From positions 25,330 to 89,329 of the IMG/VR virus record IMGVR_UViG_3300024239_000161: a stretch of DNA of 64,000 bases; one strand, written 5' to 3'. A program made the translations under genes and the position numbers. Below, piece after piece: positions 47,600-54,786 of this stretch (positions within the stretch are counted from its first letter, which is position 1; each line of letters opens with the position of its first letter). Origin of the DNA: a virus. The notes under the pieces are model-generated. The model had not been told where the DNA came from, did not search any database, and saw nothing but the letters and a program-made list of their open reading frames with translations.

Positions 47600-47937
47600 C
47601 TATCAAACGCATCAAAGTCAAAGAAACTCAACGATACTGGGGGGATTTTGATGGTCCTCTTGATAGTATTATTGCTTCACTCCAGAGGGAATTGGATGCT
47701 GGTTGGGAAGGTATTGTGATTGAATATGAACGAGATTATGGTGATTGTCACGACCAAGAAGTTCCTTATCTTTACAAGCATCGTGAAGAAACCGACAAAG
47801 AATATGAGAAACGGATGAAGCAACTGGAGAAAGAAAAGGCAGTAAAAGCAAAGGCAAAGGAACGAAAACTTCAACAACTCAAGAAAGACCTTGCTAATCT
47901 AACTGAAGACGAACTCAAACAACTTGGAGTAAAATGA
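47596..47937 (+). CDS. Protein ending LGVK, unknown function
   Basis: A 113-residue protein (SIIASLQRELDAGWEGIVIE) with a lysine-rich coil (KQLEKEKAVKAKAKERKLQQ) and the end EDELKQLGVK. Shared start MTIK and end LGVK with the upstream gene suggest duplication. Confidence 0.65.
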   Translation: MTIKRIKVKETQRYWGDFDGPLDSIIASLQRELDAGWEGIVIEYERDYGDCHDQEVPYLYKHREETDKEYEKRMKQLEKEKAVKAKAKERKLQQLKKDLANLTEDELKQLGVK

Positions 47938-48119
47938 TTGAACGAGTAAAATTCACACACATCACACGAGTAATCTGTCCTCGCACAGGTGTTCATTATC
48001 TTGATGCTATTTCGGACAAGGGTGAGCATTATATGGCACAAATGGAAACTGGTGTAGAGAAATGGATTACATATAAACGAGTATGGTATAAAGACCCTCA
48101 ACAACCTATGGATATTTGA
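47934..48119 (+). CDS. Small protein, unknown function
   Basis: A 61-residue protein (MIERVKFTHITRVICPRTGV, AQMETGVEKWITYKRVWYKD), beta-rich. ATGA-coupled to the preceding gene. Confidence 0.6.
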   Translation: MIERVKFTHITRVICPRTGVHYLDAISDKGEHYMAQMETGVEKWITYKRVWYKDPQQPMDI

Positions 48120-48121
48120 TT

Positions 48122-48481
48122 ATGAAAGACCTTGAACTTGGACAAATGATTTTCGGCAATCCCACAGAGGAATATAGTGTTCCTCGTGAGAAATGGATGG
48201 GTGGTCCATTCCAAATCTTGATTGATGCGATTACCGAAAAGACAGGAGAAAAAGATTATGGATATACTCCACATTTCTCCAACGATTTCTTTATCATCCG
48301 TCCTTATTATTGGGGTGATGATGAAGATGAAATGGATAAACCGAACTTTGAAATTCCAAGTGAAAACTTCCGTTTGACTTGGTATAAGTATCCTTTTAGA
48401 AGTTCTTATGCGAATGAGAAACTTACTCCAAAGAGGTGGAATGTCCTTATTCAAAAATGTATCAAGAGTTTGGAAGAATGA
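48122..48481 (+). CDS. Acidic/aromatic protein, unknown function
   Basis: A 119-residue protein from ATG 48122 (KDLELGQMIFGNPTEEYSVP, FIIRPYYWGDDEDEMDKPNF, YPFRSSYANEKLTPKRWN). Looks like a compact mixed alpha/beta domain. I recall similar phage proteins of unknown role. Confidence 0.65.
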   Translation: MKDLELGQMIFGNPTEEYSVPREKWMGGPFQILIDAITEKTGEKDYGYTPHFSNDFFIIRPYYWGDDEDEMDKPNFEIPSENFRLTWYKYPFRSSYANEKLTPKRWNVLIQKCIKSLEE

Positions 48482-48729
48482 CTAAACATCTTACAAAAGA
48501 TTGGGAGTTTGTTGAGGAGATTGAAACCTCCTTCAACGAATGGTTTCACGGTGATTATGGAACTTTCTCATATAGAAGTGAGGCATTTTATACTGATTGC
48601 GAAATCGGTGATGAGAAGACCCGACAAGATATGCTAAAAAATTGGATTTACGCATCGTTCTATGAGGGTTTTATGCGAGGAAAATATGCTAAACTGGAAG
48701 AGGAAGTAGGACTTACTAATAATGAGTGA
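48478..48729 (+). CDS. Small protein, unknown function
   Basis: An 83-residue protein from ATG 48478 (HLTKDWEFVEEIETSFNEWF, DMLKNWIYASFYEGFMRGKY). ATGA-coupled to the previous gene, 8-base overlap with the next. Confidence 0.6.
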   Translation: MTKHLTKDWEFVEEIETSFNEWFHGDYGTFSYRSEAFYTDCEIGDEKTRQDMLKNWIYASFYEGFMRGKYAKLEEEVGLTNNE

Positions 48730-49429
48730 TTTAATCTTCTACACAAATGGTGAGGAAACATACCGTATTTCTCCTCCAACTCCTGGAACCAAATGTCCTG
48801 AAATGAAACTTGAAATCAAAATGACTGAAACATTTACACTTGAACTCACACTTGACGAACTTCACATGCTTGATAAGTATGTTGAATATTGTGAAGAAAC
48901 AAAAGAGTTTTTTGAAAAACTTAAGAATGCTTATCCTAAACAAAAATCACCAGTAGAAGAAGCATATAAGGACTGGTGTGGTGAATATCCAACAGGCGGT
49001 CCAAGTGAAGATGCGAAATGGGGTGCTTTTCTAGCAGGTTATTGGGTAACACAACCAAAAGCAGTTCCAGTTGATGAACCTGAACATTATGATGAGATTG
49101 AATGGGATGAGAAAGATAATTCAAAACCTATGGATGAGGTTGTGAATAGGTTGCTGGAAAAGTGGAAGACCGACCCACCAGAGTTTCTGAAGTTTGAATT
49201 GGGTAAAACTCTGGAAGATTTGATTACTCGGTGGTGGTTGGATACTCATACAGACTACAAAGATTGGGATGTTCCAACTTGTGTTGATGATTTGATTGAC
49301 CAAATTCAGTTGTGGTTGCCTCGTGAGCAATCACACGAAGGAACACAGGATGTTTCTGTGATTGACCTTGTGGATGGTTATAATGACTGCCTCACCAAAA
49401 TCAAATCCAAGTTGAGGAATAAGAAATGA
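48722..49429 (+). CDS. Modular protein (family with 42439 and 44304)
   Basis: A 235-residue protein. The N-terminal part has MKLEIKMTETFTLELTLDEL then HMLDKYVEYC. The middle WCGEYPTGGPSEDAKWGAFL is followed by the shared C-terminal module LGKTLEDLITRWW, CVDDLIDQIQLWLP and GYNDCLTKIKSKLRNKK. The module suggests a repeated helical unit used in several accessory proteins. Confidence 0.7.
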   Translation: MSDLIFYTNGEETYRISPPTPGTKCPEMKLEIKMTETFTLELTLDELHMLDKYVEYCEETKEFFEKLKNAYPKQKSPVEEAYKDWCGEYPTGGPSEDAKWGAFLAGYWVTQPKAVPVDEPEHYDEIEWDEKDNSKPMDEVVNRLLEKWKTDPPEFLKFELGKTLEDLITRWWLDTHTDYKDWDVPTCVDDLIDQIQLWLPREQSHEGTQDVSVIDLVDGYNDCLTKIKSKLRNKK

Positions 49430-49785
49430 AATCAATCACAGACGACACCTACTACGAAATAGACACAGAAGAATTCGCATACTCTCCTTATGCTCCTGTG
49501 AGTAAGGAGACTATAAAAAGAGAAAAGAAATACTGGAAATCAAAATCTCCACAAGAGTATTATAATACTATGAAAACTGGTATTCTGGATTCACTCAAAT
49601 GTTATGGAGTGATGTATGAACCAATCACAACTGAGATTCTGGATAAGATTAGATACACCATTTTTGCTTCTCCTTTTGATAATGGTGCGACTTGTAAAAA
49701 GTTGAGAGTGTTTTTTAATGCTGATAAGCAACAAATCCAGATTGACTGGAAGTTTGATGGAAAGTATTATGAGGTTTATGTGTAG
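49426..49785 (+). CDS. Protein of unknown function
   Basis: A 119-residue protein (DDTYYEIDTEEFAYSPYAPV, ETIKREKKYWKSKSPQEYYN) ending in beta strands (KLRVFFNADKQQIQIDWKFD). It closes the unit ending at module 9. Confidence 0.65.
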   Translation: MKSITDDTYYEIDTEEFAYSPYAPVSKETIKREKKYWKSKSPQEYYNTMKTGILDSLKCYGVMYEPITTEILDKIRYTIFASPFDNGATCKKLRVFFNADKQQIQIDWKFDGKYYEVYV

Positions 49786-49841
49786 GACACTTCACAAACC
49801 GACCACTGACCCTTGTGGTGAGTGGTTTGTTCTGCTATAAT
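49786..49841 (+). promoter_or_regulatory. Early promoter module 9 (terminator-promoter)
   Basis: GACACTT at 49786, AAACCG, stem ACCACT/AGTGGT (49802-49826), TTGTGG (49813-49818) 17 bases before TATAAT (49836-49841). Motif to -10 is 50 bases. Confidence 0.65.
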
Positions 49842-49864
49842 GACTTCATACACACAGAAACCTG

Positions 49865-50035
49865 ATGACTAAACAACCAAAAACGATTGAGGATAAACTC
49901 AATCAACCTCATCTTACTTACGATCAAGGTGTAATGGATTGTTGGGACTATTTTTATTATGAACTTGGAATGAAAGATTTAGCAGACGAAATGCTTGATT
50001 ATGTTGCTAATCAACGAGGTGGTGAAGAAGAATGA
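49865..50035 (+). CDS. Small acidic protein, unknown function
   Basis: A 56-residue protein (PKTIEDKLNQPHLTYDQGVM, CWDYFYYELGMKDLADEMLD). First gene after early module 9; ATGA with the next. Confidence 0.6.
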   Translation: MTKQPKTIEDKLNQPHLTYDQGVMDCWDYFYYELGMKDLADEMLDYVANQRGGEEE

Positions 50036-50184
50036 CTGAAGAACAAATTAAAATGCTTCGTAATCTCATTAAAGATGAGATTGAATGTGCCCAGATTGAT
50101 GGATTTGAGCACGGACAATGGGGATGGGCAGAGAAATCCTTGGAAATAGGTTGGAAAGAGTTTCGGGAGAGTTTCAATGACTGA
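50032..50184 (+). CDS. Small helical protein, unknown function
   Basis: A 50-residue protein (MTEEQIKMLRNLIKDEIECA, WGWAEKSLEIGWKEFRESF). ATGA-coupled to the previous gene, 8-base overlap with the next. Confidence 0.6.
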   Translation: MTEEQIKMLRNLIKDEIECAQIDGFEHGQWGWAEKSLEIGWKEFRESFND

Positions 50185-50521
50185 ACTATCACTTAAATGG
50201 AAACAAATCTTTGATGAAATCTCACAAAGTGACGACCACATCACTGGAAAAATCAATTACTACAATCTCGCAAGTATCTTGGAGGATTTGTATGTAGAAA
50301 ATGCTGAACTCAAAGAACGAATTGAGAAACTTGAATCACAAAACAAAGACATTCAAGCACCCAATGGTGACTTTCTAAAAAACTATCCAGATGTCACTCG
50401 TGTTGAAGTGATTACTGATACTGGAAGAGAGTTTGTTCGGTATGAATGCTCTAACGTTCAGGTAAGTCTTCAGGATGACGGACAAACACTTAAAGTATTT
50501 CTCTTTACGACTTATGACTGA
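50177..50521 (+). CDS. Coiled-coil protein, unknown function
   Basis: A 114-residue protein. The coiled-coil LYVENAELKERIEKLESQNK is followed by a beta-rich end (VTRVEVITDTGREFVRYECS). Confidence 0.65.
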   Translation: MTELSLKWKQIFDEISQSDDHITGKINYYNLASILEDLYVENAELKERIEKLESQNKDIQAPNGDFLKNYPDVTRVEVITDTGREFVRYECSNVQVSLQDDGQTLKVFLFTTYD

Positions 50522-50693
50522 CGAACAAATTGACACAATGCTCAAAATGCATCGGTATCTTATTCATTGTGAGATAAGTTATTTGGTTGATAAAATGAAC
50601 CAAGACGACCGTGCTGCTGACCTCCAAACAGAAGTGAATGACGGACACTGGAATAACTTTGCTCTGTGGTTGAAGAAGATTAGAGATGAGTGA
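50514..50693 (+). CDS. Small protein, unknown function
   Basis: A 59-residue protein from ATG 50514 (DEQIDTMLKMHRYLIHCEIS, HWNNFALWLKKIRDE). Overlaps neighbours by 8 bases. Confidence 0.6.
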   Translation: MTDEQIDTMLKMHRYLIHCEISYLVDKMNQDDRAADLQTEVNDGHWNNFALWLKKIRDE

Positions 50694-51258
50694 TTATTCC
50701 TGGTTAGAACCAATAGAGAAACGCACAAGAGAAATAAAGGAAGAAACCCAGAGAATCAAAGATCAAACTGAAAAAATGAAACAACAAACTCATAATCTTC
50801 CAGTTCCTGATGATGCTCCTTGGTTGAACTTATCACAAGAGGAAGTAGAAGAACTACGCAATAAGAAGTTTGAACTTACTCAATACGGCAAACAAAAGTT
50901 CAAAGAAATGACAACAGGAGAACTTATGGATACCGAAAAGTTTCAAGAAGAGTTTGCTAAATCGCAAGTATTTGATGCTGATAAGTTTGAAGAAGAAAAT
51001 CGTAAGGAACGAAGTAATCGTATTTTAAGTAGATACAATTACTTTTATAATACGGAGGTTTCTGGACTTCCTCACGGCACTCCAACAAGTATGGAACAAC
51101 TTCAATGTATTTCATTAGAGTGTATGTTGGACGCACTCAGGTATGAGAACCTTAATCATGAGTTTGATGTAGTTTCTACTGATGATATAAATGCCCTGAT
51201 TGAAGGATTATATCAGCAGGGTAGAGATTACCTTGAACGGGTGAAGAATAATGGATGA
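50686..51258 (+). CDS. Charged helical protein, unknown function
   Basis: A 190-residue protein. The start is a charged coiled-coil (EKRTREIKEETQRIKDQTEK); the C-terminal half is helical (SMEQLQCISLECMLDALRYE, DDINALIEGLYQQGRDYLER). No family recognised. Confidence 0.65.
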   Translation: MSDYSWLEPIEKRTREIKEETQRIKDQTEKMKQQTHNLPVPDDAPWLNLSQEEVEELRNKKFELTQYGKQKFKEMTTGELMDTEKFQEEFAKSQVFDADKFEEENRKERSNRILSRYNYFYNTEVSGLPHGTPTSMEQLQCISLECMLDALRYENLNHEFDVVSTDDINALIEGLYQQGRDYLERVKNNG

Positions 51259-51556
51259 ACCATTTTATCGTTTCTTTGCGATTGATTACTTTGCCACTGG
51301 TGAAGGTAAGTCATACTGGTTGATGATTTGTCGCAACTATCCATTTATTGGTGATAAAGATCGTCAAAAAGATAAATTTGTAAATTTTATTGGTATGAGT
51401 GCAGAATACTATATGCACGGATTTGATGAACTGACAGAAGAAGAGTTTATGGAAAAGTATGCTAAACTTATTCCAGAACACGTAAAAGTTCAGGTTCATC
51501 GTAGAGACCAACCAATGTTTACTTGGCAACAACATTTACACATTAATTACTGCTAA
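51251..51556 (+). CDS. Protein of unknown function
   Basis: A 101-residue aromatic protein (FYRFFAIDYFATGEGKSYWL, YAKLIPEHVKVQVHRRDQPM). Looks like a compact alpha/beta fold. Overlaps the previous ORF by 8 bases. Confidence 0.65.
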   Translation: MDEPFYRFFAIDYFATGEGKSYWLMICRNYPFIGDKDRQKDKFVNFIGMSAEYYMHGFDELTEEEFMEKYAKLIPEHVKVQVHRRDQPMFTWQQHLHINYC

Positions 51557-51558
51557 TT

Positions 51559-51822
51559 ATGAAAATCCAATTCAAAGGGCATCAAGCAACAGACCGAGAA
51601 GTAGAACTCTCACAACAAGAACTGCATAGTCTATTTGAGATGATGAGGCAAGAGTTTAAGGAGCACATCATTTACACAAGATTTGATGGTTCTTATCCCA
51701 CACAAACCGATAAGGCAATCAAGAGTTTCTGTGATACTCATAATGTGGATGTGGATTACTCAAAAGACCGTGTTGCTTTCTTTACATCCATTCTCTCATC
51801 CTTAAAAAATCCTTATCAATGA
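51559..51822 (+). CDS. Small protein, unknown function
   Basis: An 87-residue protein (IQFKGHQATDREVELSQQEL, SLFEMMRQEFKEHIIYTRFD). The strand then S/T-x-x-EL-x-x-L/F helix resembles 34934 and 41432. Confidence 0.6.
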   Translation: MKIQFKGHQATDREVELSQQELHSLFEMMRQEFKEHIIYTRFDGSYPTQTDKAIKSFCDTHNVDVDYSKDRVAFFTSILSSLKNPYQ

Positions 51823-51974
51823 ACCTCACATACCGTCAATTAATCCTCCTCACAGTTTCTCTCACGATGTTTTATGATGAGGTTGCAAAGACTTCTACAC
51901 CTGAAATGAAACAGGAACTGATGGAACTCTCACAAATTGTTCAAAATGCTGCGATGGAGGCACAAGTAAAATGA
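51819..51974 (+). CDS. Small protein with hydrophobic start
   Basis: A 51-residue protein (YRQLILLTVSLTMFYDEVAK, KQELMELSQIVQNAAMEA). A weak N-terminal membrane or signal-like stretch then a helix. ATGA-coupled both sides. Confidence 0.6.
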   Translation: MNLTYRQLILLTVSLTMFYDEVAKTSTPEMKQELMELSQIVQNAAMEAQVK

Positions 51975-52153
51975 ATAAAGAAGAAGAAATCAAGTTCATT
52001 ATGGATGAAGTTAAATCTCATCTTGAGTTCTCAAATACAATCAAAGAACATAATCAAGATAATCCAAAACTTCAAGGAAATATTGAAAAATTAGAAGAAA
52101 TCATTCAGATCTTACAAAACAAATTAGAATTAGAGAAACTGAAAGATGACTAA
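51971..52153 (+). CDS. Small coiled-coil protein
   Basis: A 60-residue acidic protein with heptads (IKFIMDEVKSHLEFSNTIKE, IEKLEEIIQILQNKLELEKL). Overlaps the next ORF by 8 bases. Confidence 0.6.
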   Translation: MNKEEEIKFIMDEVKSHLEFSNTIKEHNQDNPKLQGNIEKLEEIIQILQNKLELEKLKDD

Positions 52154-52352
52154 AAAACTCTGTAAATATTGTAAGTATTATCGCAAGAATTGGTTGGAAC
52201 ATATTGTTAATAAAAATGATTACTGGGATATTTGTACAAGACCAAATGATAATAATCCTGTGAGTGGAATCTCAAACCATTATCGTTGTGGATATGAAAG
52301 AACATATGAGTATCTTTGTGGACCTGAAGCAACTTATTGGAAGGCAAAATGA
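52146..52352 (+). CDS. Small Cys-rich protein, probable metal binding
   Basis: A 68-residue protein with MTKKLCKYCKYYRKNWLEHI, WDICTRP, YRCGY and YLCGPE. The Cys spacing suggests a zinc-binding fold. I recall this kind of short protein in cyanophages. Confidence 0.65.
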   Translation: MTKKLCKYCKYYRKNWLEHIVNKNDYWDICTRPNDNNPVSGISNHYRCGYERTYEYLCGPEATYWKAK

Positions 52353-52582
52353 ACGAACTACAAAATGTTGATGAACTCTTCCTGGATAATGTAAGTGTTC
52401 ATTATGAGGTAATGGGAGACGATGCTGTTTGGTTTTCCTTCACTCATCCAAATGGGCAAATAGACCACTTTAATATCGTTCGTAAAGGTAAGAAACTCTC
52501 TACACTTTATAGTTGTAATACTGGAAATGCGAATGGTATAAGTGTAGAAGAACCTACGATTGTTCCAGAACATCGGTTTTGA
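52349..52582 (+). CDS. Small beta-rich protein, unknown function
   Basis: A 77-residue protein from ATG 52349 (VDELFLDNVSVHYEVMGDDA, VWFSFTHPNGQIDHFNIVRK). Last gene of the mini-gene block before late fibre genes. Confidence 0.6.
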   Translation: MNELQNVDELFLDNVSVHYEVMGDDAVWFSFTHPNGQIDHFNIVRKGKKLSTLYSCNTGNANGISVEEPTIVPEHRF

Positions 52583-52583
52583 G

Positions 52584-52591
52584 AATAAATA
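52584..52591 (+). promoter_or_regulatory. Late promoter AATAAATA
   Basis: The box lies 25 bases before the LamG adhesin ATG, at the switch from the early mini-gene block to late fibre genes. Confidence 0.55.
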
Positions 52592-52616
52592 CTCCTACGA
52601 TTAAGAACAGATATAA

Positions 52617-53345
52617 ATGGCACTTGCTCACAGTCCACGAATAGTCACTGACGGACTTGTATTATGTTTGGATGCTGGGAATGCTAAGAGTTATCCTGGT
52701 TCTGGATCCACTTGGACTGATTTGAGTGGTAGTGGTAATAATGGAACTCTTGTGAATGGTGTTGGGTATTCTGGGAGTAATTTAGGTTCTTTGAGTTTTG
52801 ATGGGGTTGATGACAAAGTAACTATTAATGCATCATCTTATACAAATTTATCCTCTGGAAATTTTACAATAAGTTCTTGGTTTTATATTCCAACTTCAGT
52901 GGATACAACCGATCTATATTATTGGTTAATTGCAATTGGAACGAGTGCTGGATCATCAGATACATGGTATTTAAGAGTATGGAGATCTGGAATAGCACCT
53001 GGTTGTTTATTTACTAGAATTAATAATGTTGTATTATTAGGAACTGACGGTAATTTAAATGCATCTTATCCTGGAGATTATTATAAAGCATCTGGAAGAT
53101 GGACTTATTTTACTTTTGTAGAAAACTCTGGAACAAGTTATTATTATATGAATGGAGTTCAAACTGGAAGTGCATCAACTCCATCAATTCCTTCCGGTAA
53201 TAATTATATTACTATAGGAGATATGAGCACTGACCAAGGAGTTCCTAATAATAGGTTTTCAAATTTTTCACTATACAACAGAGCACTATCAGCATCAGAA
53301 ATCCAACAAAACTTCAATGCCCTTAGAGGAAGATTCGGAATCTAA
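52617..53345 (+). CDS. LamG-domain fibre/adhesin protein
   Basis: A 242-residue protein. It opens IVTDGLVLCLDAGNAKSYPG then TWTDLSGSGNNGTLVNG, and holds a concanavalin/LamG-3 jelly-roll (LSFDGVDDKVTI, FTISSWFYIP, WTYFTFVENSG, YYYMNGVQTG, ITIGD). It ends FSLYNRALSASEIQQNFNAL. LamG domains bind carbohydrates; as a late phage gene it probably makes a receptor-binding fibre part. It shares its start and end with the next protein. Confidence 0.8.
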   Translation: MALAHSPRIVTDGLVLCLDAGNAKSYPGSGSTWTDLSGSGNNGTLVNGVGYSGSNLGSLSFDGVDDKVTINASSYTNLSSGNFTISSWFYIPTSVDTTDLYYWLIAIGTSAGSSDTWYLRVWRSGIAPGCLFTRINNVVLLGTDGNLNASYPGDYYKASGRWTYFTFVENSGTSYYYMNGVQTGSASTPSIPSGNNYITIGDMSTDQGVPNNRFSNFSLYNRALSASEIQQNFNALRGRFGI

Positions 53346-53346
53346 C

Positions 53347-53354
53347 CTAAATAC
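53347..53354 (+). promoter_or_regulatory. Late promoter CTAAATAC
   Basis: The box lies just after the LamG gene stop and 26 bases before the next ATG. Confidence 0.55.
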
Positions 53355-53380
53355 AAAAACGAAGAGATATTGAGAGAGAA

Positions 53381-54574
53381 ATGGGAATTGCTTATAATCC
53401 ACGCACAGTTACTGATGGACTTGTATTTTCTTTGGATGTTGCAAATAGAAAATGTGTTTCACCATTGGGTTGTACTGGATTTAATGATGCTCCCCAACTT
53501 GTTAAGAATTTAGTATCAACATCAGACACCATTAATTCTTATAATGGTGTAAAGTTGGGAGATCTTTCTTACTATACAATTTTTGCAATTGATTATCCAG
53601 AGGGTTCTTTTGGTGGTTCTGCTGCTGGTAGAGATGGTATTACTCCTGGTTATAATGTAACTTCTGGAACTAAAACCTTTGATTTTGGTAGAGCATTAAA
53701 TTATGCAGTTTATAATAATCCAACACAATCTTGGGTAAAAACTTCCATTTATGATTCTTATGTGGGCACTGCTGCAGTTGATACTTTTGTTTCTGAATAT
53801 GCAACAGCAGTAGCAACTTATCCAGATGCTGTTCATATTGTTGCTGGTTCTCATAGAGATTCTTATCATACAGCAGCACAATATGAAATTCTGAGAGACT
53901 TAGGTGCTCCTAGTAATGTTGATTCTATTATTGGATTCTCTTCACCAGAATGGATTTTGGTTGGAAAACCTGGATTAGGTGCTGGAAATGCTTATGGATG
54001 GGTATTTCAGAATTATTCTACTGACCCAACTCGTGTTGCCCATTTGAATATGGGTTTGCCGATTTATGGTGGAATTAATAACTACTTGGAGTTTGATGGG
54101 ACTGATGATTATATTCAATTACCAAATTCACTAGGGTATTCTACAGAAGTTAGTGCTTTTGCTTGGTTTAGATCCACAGGATCTCCTGCTGGAGGGTATC
54201 ATATAATCTATGGTGGACAACAATTGGAAATATCAATACCAACTTCAGGTGAAATAAGAACGGGTATTTACACAAACTCCAGATATGTTTCAAATCATGG
54301 AAGTGGATTAGTCGATGGAAACTGGCATCAGGTAGGTTTTACTTTTAGTGGAACAACAAAAACATCTTATATTGATGGAGTTTCTGTTGGAACGCAAACA
54401 ACAGCAGGAACATTAACTTCTTCCTTTTCTGATAGAACTATTGGTAGGTTTGGTAGTAGCACTGTATATTACTTGAATGGTGATATATCTAATGCTCAAA
54501 TATACAACAGGGCATTAACTTCAAACGAAGTCCAACAAAACTTCAATGCTACTCGCAGTAGATTCGGAATCTAA
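53381..54574 (+). CDS. Chimeric fibre protein: ILEI-like domain inside a LamG protein
   Basis: In this 397-residue protein, residues 1-25 (RTVTDGLVFSLDVANRKC) and 225-397 (LEFDGTDDYIQLPNS, VSAFAWFRSTG, WHQVGFTFSGTTKTSYIDG, IYNRALTSNEVQQNFNATR) match the neighbouring LamG protein. Between them about 200 residues follow the ILEI/FAM3-type lectin-like pattern: VKTSIYDSYVGTAAVDTFV, DAVHIVAGSHRDSYHTAAQ, YEILRDLGAPSNVDSI and PEWILVGKPGLGAG. An inserted carbohydrate-binding domain is likely. Confidence 0.7.
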   Translation: MGIAYNPRTVTDGLVFSLDVANRKCVSPLGCTGFNDAPQLVKNLVSTSDTINSYNGVKLGDLSYYTIFAIDYPEGSFGGSAAGRDGITPGYNVTSGTKTFDFGRALNYAVYNNPTQSWVKTSIYDSYVGTAAVDTFVSEYATAVATYPDAVHIVAGSHRDSYHTAAQYEILRDLGAPSNVDSIIGFSSPEWILVGKPGLGAGNAYGWVFQNYSTDPTRVAHLNMGLPIYGGINNYLEFDGTDDYIQLPNSLGYSTEVSAFAWFRSTGSPAGGYHIIYGGQQLEISIPTSGEIRTGIYTNSRYVSNHGSGLVDGNWHQVGFTFSGTTKTSYIDGVSVGTQTTAGTLTSSFSDRTIGRFGSSTVYYLNGDISNAQIYNRALTSNEVQQNFNATRSRFGI

Positions 54575-54578
54575 ATAC
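54571..54578 (+). promoter_or_regulatory. Late promoter CTAAATAC
   Basis: The box overlaps the stop of the chimeric fibre gene, 20 bases before the 28-residue ORF. Confidence 0.55.
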
Positions 54579-54597
54579 CTAAAAAACTACTAAGACT

Positions 54598-54684
54598 ATG
54601 TACGAACAAAGAAACTTCGCAATCTTCTCAACAACTGAAATTGATAAGATTGATTTCTCACAAGTATTAGAAACAAGTGCATAA
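54598..54684 (+). pseudogene. Truncated duplicate of the 55752 gene's 5' end
   Basis: This ORF encodes 28 residues, MYEQRNFAIFSTTEIDKIDF then SQVLETSA, and stops. The full gene at 55752 begins MYTQRNFAIFSVEELDKIDF then NFVLESSAETVRK. So the N-terminal 28 residues are duplicated, with the GIY-YIG element between the two copies. The DNA has diverged at many third positions. It looks like the old 5' end left behind when the endonuclease arrived with a re-coded gene start. Confidence 0.7.
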
Positions 54685-54781
54685 ATAGCAATACCTGATG
54701 GACCGACATCTTTTCAGGTTGGGAGAGTAGTAATACTCTCCTTTTTAATGCTTATAAATACTATTGTCGGTCCATCAGGTA
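54681..54781 (+). promoter_or_regulatory. Late-switch cassette 5 (17-base arms)
   Basis: Outer box ATAAATAG (54681-54688), left arm TACCTGATGGACCGACA (54692-54708), hairpin GGAGAGTA-GTAA-TACTCTCC (54722-54741) plus TTTTT, inner promoter TATAAATA (54753-54760), right arm TGTCGGTCCATCAGGTA (54765-54781). The arms are 17 bases, fully complementary. The likely ribosome-binding AGG (54777-54779) lies inside the right arm, 8 bases before ATG 54787. Confidence 0.8.
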
Positions 54782-54786
54782 ATTGT

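Noticed and set aside
54748-54786. Earlier ATG for the GIY-YIG gene at 54748
   Set aside because: It lies upstream of the inner late promoter and within the hairpin; the domain begins right at ATG 54787.
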